Under the pieces are notes generated by a model, which saw only the letters and a program-made list of their open reading frames with translations, ran no database searches and was not told where the DNA came from. Made by a program: the position numbers and the translations under genes. From Rhizorhabdus dicambivorans (GTDB lineage Bacteria > Pseudomonadota > Alphaproteobacteria > Sphingomonadales > Sphingomonadaceae), in assembly GCF_002355275.1 (NCBI RefSeq), contig NZ_CP023449.1, forward strand, positions 1,528,001-1,592,000: a DNA stretch of 64,000 bases, in the 5' to 3' direction. Shown one piece after another: positions 36,076 to 44,679 of this stretch. The stretch's first letter is position 1. Every line of letters begins with the position of its first letter.

Positions 36076-36816
36076 ATGCACACGGCGATAGTCGGCATCG
36101 GCCCCGGGCTTGGGATGGCGATCTCGCGGCGCTTTGCGCAAGGCGGGCATCGGGTGTCGCTGGTCGCCAGATCGATCGGCTCGGCGGAAAAGGCCGCGGG
36201 CGAGCTGCGATCGGCCGGGCTGAGCGCCGCCGGATATGAGGGCGACGCTGCCGATTCCGAAAGCATGCAACGGGTTTTCGATGCCATGCGGGCGCGTGAC
36301 GGCGACATCGACAATCTGGTCTTCAACGTTGCGCTCGTGACGCCCGACCGGTTGGTCACGTCATCGGTAAAATCCGAGCTGGGATATGGCGAACGCTGGA
36401 AGACCCGAGGTTCCGCGGTCACTCCAGACGAGTTCATCGATACGTTGCGGATCAATGTGGGCGGGGCGCTCATCTGCGCCAAGCAGGTCGCCGATGCCAT
36501 GTGCAGCCGTCGCTCGGGCGCGATCATCGTCACGGGCGGCACCCTGGCCTTGGCTCCGTGGGTCGAATGGGGGTCCTTATCGGCGGGCAAGGCTGCTCTG
36601 CGCAGCCTCACGCGCTCGCTATTCAAGGAACTTCGGCCGTTTGACGTGCATGCCGCGCTGGTGACCATCCACGACACGATCGTCCCCGGGACACCCTATG
36701 ATCCGGATATAATCGCCCGATATTATTGGGACATCGCGGCGGAAAACCCGGCGGACTGGGTGGCCGAATATGATTTCAATCCGACCGGCGCCGAGGCGGT
36801 GGATCGTGATCTCTAA
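36076..36816 (+). CDS. SDR-like Rossmann-fold protein without the catalytic tyrosine
   Basis: A 246-residue SDR-type protein. It opens directly with the nucleotide loop (MHTAIVGIGPGLGMAISRRF), keeps LVFNVALV in place of NNAG, and IIVTGGTLAL before the active-site helix. The YxxxK tyrosine is replaced: the helix reads LSAGK with Leu168 and Lys172. ATG 36076 is preferred because AGAGGA lies seven bases upstream; ATG 36058 or TTG 36046 would add residues before the core strand. It is the first gene after the LysR operator. Either it uses a different proton donor or it is not a classical dehydrogenase. Confidence 0.85.
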   Translation: MHTAIVGIGPGLGMAISRRFAQGGHRVSLVARSIGSAEKAAGELRSAGLSAAGYEGDAADSESMQRVFDAMRARDGDIDNLVFNVALVTPDRLVTSSVKSELGYGERWKTRGSAVTPDEFIDTLRINVGGALICAKQVADAMCSRRSGAIIVTGGTLALAPWVEWGSLSAGKAALRSLTRSLFKELRPFDVHAALVTIHDTIVPGTPYDPDIIARYYWDIAAENPADWVAEYDFNPTGAEAVDRDL

Positions 36817-36855
36817 TCCGTCTCCCCTGATCCACCCGAATTTCGAGGCGATCCG

Positions 36856-37635
36856 ATGATCAGATCAGCGGAGAATATGGTCAGGAAGCGCCTTCATTCC
36901 GGCGAGGTCGCGGTGGGGCTGGGGGTCCGCCTGTTTCGAAGCGTGGAAATAGTCGGACTGGCCGCCGAAGCAGGCTATGACTGGCTGTTCATCGATCTCG
37001 AGCATGGGTCGATCTCGCTGGAGAGCCTGTCGCAGATTTCGAATGTGGCCGTCCTGTCCCGGTGCGCGCCGATCGTCCGGGTGCCCCAACTGGATTTCAG
37101 CACCGCCAGCCGGGCGCTCGACGGTGGGGCGCTAGGGGTCATCTTTCCTCATGTCGAAACGGCTGAAGAGGCCATGGCGATCGTCGATCATGTGCGCTTC
37201 CCGCCTAGGGGAAGGCGTTCCTATGCCGCGCGGCAGCCCGCCATCGGCTTCGCAGCGAGGCCGGCGCGGGAGGTAATGCCGGCGCTCGATGCCGAAATCC
37301 TATGTTTCGTGATGATCGAATCGGCTGCCGGCGTGGCCAACGCAGCGGCCATCGCGGCGGTGCCGGGCATAGATGTTCTGTTCATCGGCGCGAACGATCT
37401 GGCGATCGATCTAGGAATTGCGGACCAATTCGACTCTGCCGATTTCCGGCATGCGGTGGATCGGATCATCGAGGCAGGCAGAGCTCACGGCAAGGCAATC
37501 GGAATTGGGGGCATCCGGGCCGGTGAGTACATGCAGCATCTGCTTCAGGCGGGCGTCTCGATCATACTTGGCGATATGGAAGCGAGCATCCTGGTCGAAG
37601 GTGGGCGAGCCCAGACCTCGATGCTGAAAAAATGA
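36856..37635 (+). CDS. HpcH/HpaI-family class II aldolase
   Basis: A 259-residue metal-dependent aldolase related to HpaI and GarL, which cleave 2-keto-3-deoxy-hydroxy acids to pyruvate plus an aldehyde. The general-base histidine is in FIDLEHGSISLES, the metal ligands are Glu in CFVMIESAAGV and Asp in FIGANDLAIDLG, and GVIFPHVETAEEA is the conserved strand. It follows the SDR-like gene by 39 bp. With the beta-hydroxyacid dehydrogenase at 43154 it recalls sugar-acid or aromatic-fragment catabolism, where the aldolase product is reduced or oxidised further. Confidence 0.9.
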   Translation: MIRSAENMVRKRLHSGEVAVGLGVRLFRSVEIVGLAAEAGYDWLFIDLEHGSISLESLSQISNVAVLSRCAPIVRVPQLDFSTASRALDGGALGVIFPHVETAEEAMAIVDHVRFPPRGRRSYAARQPAIGFAARPAREVMPALDAEILCFVMIESAAGVANAAAIAAVPGIDVLFIGANDLAIDLGIADQFDSADFRHAVDRIIEAGRAHGKAIGIGGIRAGEYMQHLLQAGVSIILGDMEASILVEGGRAQTSMLKK

Positions 37636-37781
37636 GGGCTGGAACGGCAGACCCCTGACGCGAATATCTTCGCGGACTGCCGATCTCCACTCCCTTCAAT
37701 TCAGAATATACCGGGTCCCCAACCACATGAGTTCGGGAGCCTGAGCGGATTATTGTGTAAATTTCTCAAGGAGTTTCACCT

Positions 37782-38198
37782 ATGTCTCAGGACCAACAGC
37801 CGGCTACGCCGCCCTCTCAGGAGCGGCCCCGACAGGTTATCACCACGCCCGAAACTTCGCCCTTCATCACCGGCCGCCGGGATTTCTTCAAATATCGCGA
37901 CCTCGGAATGATGGAAGCGACGAAAGGCGCGATGCACGCCACGGTCACGAAAGGAACGATCGGCATCGTTCCCACCGGCTGGCACTATCACGAGCTGCAG
38001 ATCCAATTCCTTTATTTCCTCAAGGGCTGGGTCAGGCTCGAATTCGAAGACGGGACCATGCATGTCTTCAAGGAGGGGGACTCCTGCTATATTCCGCATG
38101 GACTCCGCCACAATGAACTCGAGGGATCGGACGACTTCGAAGTTCTGGAGATATTGCTTCCCGGCGAAATCACCACGGTCCCCTGCGATGAGCCCTGA
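37782..38198 (+). CDS. Cupin-domain protein
   Basis: A 138-residue single-domain cupin. Motif 1 is GWHYHELQIQFLYFLKGWVR, with two histidines and a glutamate, and motif 2 is GDSCYIPHGLRHN, with the metal histidine. The first 35 residues are proline-rich and probably unstructured. AAGGAG lies eight bases before the ATG. It may be a small isomerase, dioxygenase or sensor; nothing in the sequence decides. It overlaps the next gene by 11 bp. Confidence 0.85.
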   Translation: MSQDQQPATPPSQERPRQVITTPETSPFITGRRDFFKYRDLGMMEATKGAMHATVTKGTIGIVPTGWHYHELQIQFLYFLKGWVRLEFEDGTMHVFKEGDSCYIPHGLRHNELEGSDDFEVLEILLPGEITTVPCDEP

Positions 38199-39399
38199 TC
38201 CGTCGCCTCCATCAGCCTTGTCGCAGCCGCTGGGCGCGATCATGCAGCTGGCGGCGACCGAGCGCGTAGCGCTCGGAAAGCCCGCGGCGGAGGTGATCGC
38301 GGCGGAGGCCCAACGGCTGGGCGCCGCCAGGGTCTTCATCCTGGCGGGGGGCCATCTGCTGCGCCAGACCGATGAAATCCGGCGGATAGAGGTCGCGCTA
38401 GGCAGCCGTCATGCGGCCTCGCATACTGGCATCGGGCAGCATGTGCCGCTGGGCGACGTGCTTGCCGCTGCCGATGCGGCGCGCGGCGTCAGCGCCGACC
38501 TGATCGTCGCGATCGGCGGAGGATCGGTGATCGACGCCGCGAAGATGATCGGCCTGTGCCTCAAGCATGATATTCGCGAACCGGCCGGTTTCGCTCCCTA
38601 TCGCACGCGGGTGGACGAAGCGGGAGAAGTCATCATCCCGGAGTTCGCAGGCGCCGATATCGCGCTCATCTGTGTTCCCACGACGCTGTCAGGGGGGGAG
38701 TTCAGCCCGTTGGCGGGGGCCACCGATGAGGAAGCCCGGTTGAAGTCGGTGTACGAACATCCCAGCATGGCACCGGTTTGCGTCGTGCTCGATCCCGCGA
38801 TCAGCCTTCACACGCCTGAATGGCTTTGGCTATCGACCGGAGTGCGGTCGATCGATCACGCCGTCGAAGCTTTGGCATCGCTGGACTCAAATTATTTCTG
38901 CGATGGAATGGCGGAGAGCGCCCTGCGGCTGCTGGCGCAGGGCCTGCCGCGCGTAAAGGCCGATCCGGGCGATCTGGACGCGCGGATGCAGTGCCAGGTC
39001 GGCGCTTGGCAATCGATGATTCCGATCATCGCCGGTGTGCCCATGGGCGGCAGCCATGCCATCGGCCATATCCTCGGCGGCACCTGCAATGTCGCGCATG
39101 GGCACACCTCCTGTGTGATGTCGCCACATGTGCTCGCCTGGAACTTCCCGGTGAATAGCGGCAGGCAGAAGCGGATCAGCGCGTGCCTCGGCAAGCCCGA
39201 AGAGTCCGCGTCCGAATTGCTCGACGGGCTGATCCGAAGCCTGGGGATGCCGCGCACGCTGCGCGAGGTGGGCGTGGAGGAAGAGATGCTGCCCGTGATC
39301 GCTGCCAATACGCTGAAGGATCCGTGGGCACCTACCAATCCGCGTCCGTTGAGACGATCCGAAGAGGTGATGGCCATCCTGCAAACGGCGCTCGGCTAG
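38188..39399 (+). CDS. Iron-containing alcohol dehydrogenase / maleylacetate reductase-like
   Basis: A 403-residue group III (iron-dependent) dehydrogenase. The NAD-binding loop is IVAIGGGSVIDAAKMIGL. Iron ligands are visible as DHAVEAL (Asp, His), GGSHAIGHILGG (His) and HGHTSCVMSPHVL (His), the expected set. The start ATG 38188 overlaps the cupin gene by 11 bp; the longer frame upstream reads cupin DNA out of frame. The absence of a long N-terminal domain fits maleylacetate reductase-like enzymes, which act in aromatic ring catabolism, but an alcohol dehydrogenase role is equally possible. Confidence 0.87.
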   Translation: MSPDPSPPSALSQPLGAIMQLAATERVALGKPAAEVIAAEAQRLGAARVFILAGGHLLRQTDEIRRIEVALGSRHAASHTGIGQHVPLGDVLAAADAARGVSADLIVAIGGGSVIDAAKMIGLCLKHDIREPAGFAPYRTRVDEAGEVIIPEFAGADIALICVPTTLSGGEFSPLAGATDEEARLKSVYEHPSMAPVCVVLDPAISLHTPEWLWLSTGVRSIDHAVEALASLDSNYFCDGMAESALRLLAQGLPRVKADPGDLDARMQCQVGAWQSMIPIIAGVPMGGSHAIGHILGGTCNVAHGHTSCVMSPHVLAWNFPVNSGRQKRISACLGKPEESASELLDGLIRSLGMPRTLREVGVEEEMLPVIAANTLKDPWAPTNPRPLRRSEEVMAILQTALG

Positions 39400-39521
39400 C
39401 CATGACGGCTGGCGGAAGACTTGAATTCAGCACGCAACCTCCCGGTACGGTTCTCCAGCCCGACGGGAATTAATCAGCAACGAGAGCACTTCAAAACTCA
39501 GGGAATGAAGGAGGGGATATT

Positions 39522-41780
39522 ATGAAAGCCAAGATCACCACATTGCGCGGCGCTTCGTCGGTCGCGATCATGCTCATGGGCCTGTCCCAGGCCGCCAATG
39601 CGCAGACTGCCAGCCCGGCCGACGCGGCCGTAGCCCAGCAGGAGAGCGATGCCGGCGGCATTCAGGACATTGTCGTAACCGCCACGCGCACCGGCGAGAC
39701 GCAGTTGCAGAGAACACCGGTCGCCATGGCCGTTCTGTCCGGCGATAGCCTGTCTTCGCGCAACGCGGTGAACGTCAAGGATCTCGTCAATCTCACGCCC
39801 AATATGAGCGTCGGCCAGACGACGGCGAACGCACAGATCTATGTTCGGGGCATCGGCAGCAACAATGTTTTCACCGGGTCCGATCCATCGGTCACGGTCC
39901 AGTCCGACGGCGTGTATATCGCCCGCGCCTACAGCCAGTTTTCGGACTTCGTGGATATCGACCGCATAGAGGTCCTGCGAGGCCCGCAGGGCACGTTGTA
40001 CGGCCGCAACTCGATCGGTGGAACGATCAACCTGATCTCGCGAAAGCCCAGCGACGAGCTGGTCGGCAAGGCCCAGCTGACTGTGGGGAATTATTCGGCC
40101 GTACAGGCCCAGGCCTATGTCAGCGGGCCCATCGTGCCTGGTGTTGTCCAGGCAAGCCTTGCGGGCAATTACATTCGCCATGACGCGTATGTTGACAACA
40201 TCGTTCCGGGAAAGCCCAACATCGGCGCGGCCAACCGAGGCGGCCTGCGAGGCCAATTGCGGATCACGCCCAGCGATTCCGTAGAGCTTATCACCCGTGC
40301 CGACTGGTCGAAGGGCGATGAGCGGATCGACGCCTATGCGCACATCCGGGCGCCCGTCGCCGCCGCGCCGCTGGCATCGAGCACGGTGGGCAATCTCCGC
40401 AAAGTCGCCCTGGACAACCCGCCCCGGAATCGAACCAACGGGCATGGCATTGCGCAGGAGATAAACGTCGACCTGAACCCGGCCCTGACGTTCAAATCGC
40501 TGACCGCCTATCGCTATAGCCATTATCACTTCACCGGCGACACGGATGCCACGGAAATTCCGTTCAACCAGGCCACTCAGTTCGACGATTCAAAGCAGTT
40601 CAGCCAGGAATTCAATCTGGTCCTGCGCACCGACAAGCTGCAGGCGATCGCCGGTGCCTATTATTTTCATGAAAAGGACAACGGCGTCTTCCTGGTCGAT
40701 ATCAAGCCCAGCATACTGACCCCTGCCGCCAGCTCGGCGTTCAGCACCATTTCGCCTCGGATCAAAAGTGAATCGAAGGCGGTGTTCGTTCAGGGCACCT
40801 ACCATATCACCGATGAACTCGGGATCACGGCCGGCCTGCGCTATACGCGCGACAAGAAGACGATCAATCAGAGCTATTTGCGGACATCACAAAACCCGGC
40901 AACCCTCGGCGCGACTGTGCCCCCGTTCCCCTTCTTCGGCTCGTCTACCAGGACATATGACGCGTTTACGCCGAAGTTCGGCATAGACTATCAGGTCAAT
41001 CGGCACTTCTTCCTCTATGCTTCCGCAACCCGCGGCTATAAAAGCGGCGGCGTCAACTTCGTCGCCTCCAATCCGCTGGCGTTGGCCTTTGGCCCGGAAA
41101 AGATCTGGGCTTATGAAGCGGGTCTCAAAAGCGATTGGTTCGAAAATCGCCTGCGGGTGAACATCACGGCCTTCCGCTATAACTACACCGACCTGCAGGT
41201 GCAGACCACCATTACCGCCGGCCTGATCTCGATCGCCAATGCCGCGACTGCCCGCACCAACGGGCTTGAGATCGAAACGACGGCAAAGCCCATTCCCAAT
41301 CTCACACTGTCTGCGAACCTGGCATTGCTGGACACGGAATATGGATCCTTCCCGAATGCGAGCGTTCCGAACACCTATATTCCCTATGTGACCGGAAACC
41401 CGCAGTTCAATCCCACCACCAGGCTGTTCAACGCCTCCGGCAATCGGCTGAACCTCGCGCCCCGGACGTCCTTCTCGCTCAGCGGTCGATATGATGTCGA
41501 CATGCCGTCGGGCACGGCCTTCATCCGCGGCGACTATCGTCACCAGAGCCGCTCGTTCAACGAGCCGACCAATGTGCTCATTTCGAGCCAGAAAGCCTAT
41601 GGCATTCTAAATCTGGGCCTCGGCTATGAGAGCGATCGGGGCGGATGGAGCGCGCAGCTGATCGGCAAGAATGTGCTCAACAAGCAATATCTGATCAGCA
41701 TAGTATCGAGTGGACTCGTACCTAACGGAGTAGCGGGCGATCCGCGAACGGTGGCCATACAGCTGACCAAGAACTTCTGA
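39522..41780 (+). CDS. TonB-dependent outer-membrane receptor
   Basis: A 752-residue receptor. The signal peptide ends LSQAANAQTA. The TonB box is DIVVTATRTGE, the plug contains IEVLRGPQGTLYGRNSIGGT, and the barrel ends VAIQLTKNF. GGAGGGG lies before the ATG. It is part of the LysR cluster and is followed 46 bp later by an MFS transporter, so outer- and inner-membrane uptake for one substrate are encoded together. Confidence 0.95.
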   Translation: MKAKITTLRGASSVAIMLMGLSQAANAQTASPADAAVAQQESDAGGIQDIVVTATRTGETQLQRTPVAMAVLSGDSLSSRNAVNVKDLVNLTPNMSVGQTTANAQIYVRGIGSNNVFTGSDPSVTVQSDGVYIARAYSQFSDFVDIDRIEVLRGPQGTLYGRNSIGGTINLISRKPSDELVGKAQLTVGNYSAVQAQAYVSGPIVPGVVQASLAGNYIRHDAYVDNIVPGKPNIGAANRGGLRGQLRITPSDSVELITRADWSKGDERIDAYAHIRAPVAAAPLASSTVGNLRKVALDNPPRNRTNGHGIAQEINVDLNPALTFKSLTAYRYSHYHFTGDTDATEIPFNQATQFDDSKQFSQEFNLVLRTDKLQAIAGAYYFHEKDNGVFLVDIKPSILTPAASSAFSTISPRIKSESKAVFVQGTYHITDELGITAGLRYTRDKKTINQSYLRTSQNPATLGATVPPFPFFGSSTRTYDAFTPKFGIDYQVNRHFFLYASATRGYKSGGVNFVASNPLALAFGPEKIWAYEAGLKSDWFENRLRVNITAFRYNYTDLQVQTTITAGLISIANAATARTNGLEIETTAKPIPNLTLSANLALLDTEYGSFPNASVPNTYIPYVTGNPQFNPTTRLFNASGNRLNLAPRTSFSLSGRYDVDMPSGTAFIRGDYRHQSRSFNEPTNVLISSQKAYGILNLGLGYESDRGGWSAQLIGKNVLNKQYLISIVSSGLVPNGVAGDPRTVAIQLTKNF

Positions 41781-41826
41781 TAGCATGCCCGACGAGCGGC
41801 ATTTACGGCGACGATCGGAGCATCCC

Positions 41827-43161
41827 ATGTCGGAATATGGCCGCACAGATCAGCATCGGCGGGAATCCCCCGCCGATGCTTATCCCAAATATACCCTTAT
41901 CCTGCTCACGCTGTGCTACGCCTTTTCGATCGTAGACAAGCAGCTGCTTGTCATCGTTCAGGAAAGCGTGAAGCGTGATTTCCAGCTCTCAGATACGCAG
42001 CTGGGCCTGTTAACCGGTTTCGCCTTCTCGGCGCTCTACGCCGCCGCCAGCATCCCGTTGGCCAGGATCGCCGACCGGTCAGGCCGGCGCAACGTTATCG
42101 CCGTGACGACGGTTGTGTGGTCGCTGCTTACCACGGCGGCCGGCGTCGTGACGAACGTGACCCAGCTATTCCTCGTCCGGATGGGTGTGGCCGTCGGCGA
42201 AGCCGGCTGCAGCCCCGCAGCCACGGCGTTGATCGCCGATCATTTTCCCGAAGAGCAGCGGACGACCGCCCTGTCCTTCTATTGGATGGTGGGCGCCGGC
42301 ATCGGGGTTCTCGTGGCCTTCATCGGCGGCGGGCTGATCAACGAGATGTACGGCTGGCGCTACGCCTTTCTGTTGCTGGGCGCTCCGGGTGTCGTGCTCG
42401 CGCTGGCGGTTGGACTTACGCTGCGCGAACCTGCGCGCGCCCGGAAATCCAGCGGCGAGACAGATTATCGTTTTGTCGATTGTATGCGGTTCCTGGCTGT
42501 GGAGCCGACGCTGCGTTTGTTGCTGATCGCCGGAACGCTCAGCTATTTCGCCGCATCCGGCGCCTTGAACTGGTCGGTGTCGCTGCTCAGCCGATCCTTC
42601 GCCGTCCCCACGAGCAGTTCGGGCCTGTTCCTGGCCTTGAGCTATGGGATCGGCGGAACCGTCGCCTCGCTGGCGATCGGGCGTTTGGCCGACAGGCTGG
42701 GCGCACGGGATCGCCGATGGCAGATATGGCTGCTGGCGATCGATATGCTGGTGATGGGGCTGCTGATGGCCGGGGCTTATCTGGCCACGACGCCGGCGAC
42801 GGCTCTGATCCTGCTCGCACCGGTATTGGCGCTCGCCTCGGTCTTCGTCGGTATCGTTTTCTCGCTGGTCAGCACGCTGACGCCGGTGAACATGCGTGCG
42901 ACAATATCCTCGATCTTCATCTCGACCTTCAACCTCGGCGGTCTCGGGCTCGGCGGTGCGATCGTCGGTATGTTGAGCGACCACCTCGCACCCGCTTGGG
43001 GCAATGATTCCTTGCGGATCGCCCTATTGATGGCGATGCCTGCGGTGTCACTGATGGCGGCGCTAATCTATTTCCTGACGTCCTTTACCGTTAGCGGCGA
43101 AATTCCGAAGGTCGCGAATGCCGATTCACCGACGACTTCCGAAGCTTCGGCGCATGCCTGA
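41827..43161 (+). CDS. MFS transporter (spinster-like)
   Basis: A 444-residue, 12-helix major facilitator protein. Helix 1 is YTLILLTLCYAFSIVDKQLL. The signature loop between helices 2 and 3 is PLARIADRSGRRNVIAVTT, and LFLVRMGVAVGEAGCSPAAT is the helix-4/5 motif found in spinster-type carriers, which are common in sphingomonads. ATG 41827 has CGGAGC upstream; ATG 41785 would add 14 arginine-rich residues. It should import the cluster's substrate across the inner membrane after the receptor at 39522. Confidence 0.92.
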   Translation: MSEYGRTDQHRRESPADAYPKYTLILLTLCYAFSIVDKQLLVIVQESVKRDFQLSDTQLGLLTGFAFSALYAAASIPLARIADRSGRRNVIAVTTVVWSLLTTAAGVVTNVTQLFLVRMGVAVGEAGCSPAATALIADHFPEEQRTTALSFYWMVGAGIGVLVAFIGGGLINEMYGWRYAFLLLGAPGVVLALAVGLTLREPARARKSSGETDYRFVDCMRFLAVEPTLRLLLIAGTLSYFAASGALNWSVSLLSRSFAVPTSSSGLFLALSYGIGGTVASLAIGRLADRLGARDRRWQIWLLAIDMLVMGLLMAGAYLATTPATALILLAPVLALASVFVGIVFSLVSTLTPVNMRATISSIFISTFNLGGLGLGGAIVGMLSDHLAPAWGNDSLRIALLMAMPAVSLMAALIYFLTSFTVSGEIPKVANADSPTTSEASAHA

Positions 43162-44047
43162 CGGCATAAGCAGGATCGGCTTCATCGGTGTCGGCGGAAT
43201 AGGCCGACCGATGGCGGAGCGCCTCGCGGAGACGGGCTATGAGCTGATCGTCTGCGACAAGCGGGCCGACGCGCTGAGGCCATTTCGGCATATGGCGCTA
43301 GAGACCACCGCTCGTGCATCGGACTGCGCCAGGGCCGACATGGTGATCGTGATGGTCGCCGACGACGCCCAGGCATGGTCGGTCGTCAGCGGAGATGCCG
43401 GCCTGCTGCACGGGATAGATCCGGATCGGCCGCCGCTCGTCGCGATAATGAGCACGATCCTGCCTGAGACGGTCCGCCGTATCGCCGCCTCACTGGCCAC
43501 GAAGAACGCGCAAACGGTGGATGCGCCCGTTAGCGGCGGCGCGGTACGGGCCTCCCGCGGCGAATTATCCATCATCGCCAGTGGAGAAGCGGTGCCTTTG
43601 GCGGCCATGGCGCCGGTCTTCGGTTCGCTCGGAAGCCGAGTTTTCCACTGCGGCGTTCTGGGCAACGGCGAGGCAATCAAGATTCTCAACAATTCAGTAG
43701 CAGTTACCATCCAGCTTCTGATGGGAGAGCTGGCCGTGATTGCGGAAGGTCTGGGGCTGGACCTGGAACTCCTGGTCGAGGTGATGGAAGCAAGTTCTGG
43801 CCGGAGCTTCGTCACGGGCGATTATGAAATGCAGAAAGCGGTGCTCCGCCGAATCATATCCGATCCGGCGTTATTGCGTGCCCATGTCGATGTCTGCCGC
43901 AAGGATCTTAGGTTGGCGCAGTCGCTGGGCATTCAGCAAAATGTCTCATCGCCTCTCCTGGATGGGGTTGTGGCTTCGCAACGCGAAGTGCCTTACGAAG
44001 ATTGCGGAACTCGCTGGAGGTCGCTGTCTCAGCAGACTCCGCAATGA
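43154..44047 (+). CDS. 3-Hydroxyisobutyrate dehydrogenase-like beta-hydroxyacid dehydrogenase
   Basis: A 297-residue enzyme of the 3-hydroxyisobutyrate/tartronate semialdehyde reductase family. The NAD(P) loop is RIGFIGVGGIGRPMAERL, the substrate-binding segment is DAPVSGGAVRASRGELSI, and the catalytic lysine is in GNGEAIKILNNSVA. ATG 43154 overlaps the MFS stop by 8 bp. Together with the HpaI-like aldolase it could reduce or oxidise a semialdehyde made in this cluster. The last 20 residues differ from usual family ends, which may mark the edge of an old rearrangement just downstream. Confidence 0.9.
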   Translation: MPDGISRIGFIGVGGIGRPMAERLAETGYELIVCDKRADALRPFRHMALETTARASDCARADMVIVMVADDAQAWSVVSGDAGLLHGIDPDRPPLVAIMSTILPETVRRIAASLATKNAQTVDAPVSGGAVRASRGELSIIASGEAVPLAAMAPVFGSLGSRVFHCGVLGNGEAIKILNNSVAVTIQLLMGELAVIAEGLGLDLELLVEVMEASSGRSFVTGDYEMQKAVLRRIISDPALLRAHVDVCRKDLRLAQSLGIQQNVSSPLLDGVVASQREVPYEDCGTRWRSLSQQTPQ

Positions 44048-44454
44048 TCGTGCTGATCCCGAAATCTGGCGCTGCGGGGCGGCCTGTGCGGCATCCCCGA
44101 AACGGTCGTCGACGCGCTCCCCGAAAACCGGTGCCCGCGATCTTACATTGATTATTCGCCTTCGATACCGCGAGCGCGTCTCATCTCCGTTGCTGTAACA
44201 TTTAGGAAGGGTGCTCCTGATCAGCAGGAATAGCAGGTGCTGACTCGCTAGCTCCGGACCGGGTGGCAGCCATTTTCCCCAATTTCACTGGGCTATCGGA
44301 TCGGAAGAGCCACGAGGCGCCGTCTTCGGCGCGGTTCGGGCCCCTTCTCGTTGCGCGCCGCATGGCGGCCGGCCGATGCGGGGGCAGCCCTCCTGGAACG
44401 TCATCGTCATAGGGTACCGAAAACCAGGTGCCGATCGCGTGATGAGGCAGACAG
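44048..44454. other. Gap with decayed sequence, no intact gene
   Basis: This 407-bp stretch has no convincing open gene. Its first part carries a short 3-oxoacid CoA-transferase-like remnant (separate entry). The rest, 44129-44454, has several frames open for 40-60 residues but no recognisable protein. The final bases hold GAGGCAG before the GTG of the lipoyl-domain gene. It appears to be a junction between two gene blocks. Confidence 0.5.
44066..44128 (+). pseudogene. Possible remnant of 3-oxoacid CoA-transferase subunit A
   Basis: One frame reads LALRGGLCGIPETVVDALPE, close to the conserved GGFGLCGIPE loop near the N-terminus of ScoA/PcaI-type CoA-transferase alpha subunits. The frame has stops 9 bp upstream and about 100 bp downstream and no other family motif, so only about 20 residues are explained. 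The match is short and could be chance. Confidence 0.35.
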
Positions 44455-44679
44455 GTGGACATATTGCTACCGAAAATCGGGTTTTCGATGAACGAGGGGG
44501 TCCTCGCCGAGTGGCTGGCGGCCGATGGCGACAAGGTTTCCGAAGGGCAGCCGCTCTATGCCCTGGAGAGCGACAAGTCGACGCAGGAGGTAGACGCGCC
44601 GGCGTCCGGCACGTTGCGCATCGTTGCCACGCCGGGCGAAACCTATGAGGTCGGCGCGCTGCTGGGCCGGATCGAATGA
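44455..44679 (+). CDS. Stand-alone lipoyl-domain protein
   Basis: A 74-residue protein that is a single lipoyl/biotinyl domain. It opens MDILLPKIGFSMNEGVLAEW and has the modified lysine, Lys41, in the lipoyl-type hairpin ALESDKSTQEVDAP rather than the biotin-type AMKM. The start is GTG 44455 with GAGGCAG nearby. Such domains normally form the N-terminus of an E2 acyltransferase; here no E2 catalytic domain follows. Its stop overlaps the next gene's start (ATGA). It may carry an acyl group for the LuxC/LuxE-like enzymes, or serve the orphan E1 pair at 51840-53824; both are inference. Confidence 0.88.
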   Translation: MDILLPKIGFSMNEGVLAEWLAADGDKVSEGQPLYALESDKSTQEVDAPASGTLRIVATPGETYEVGALLGRIE

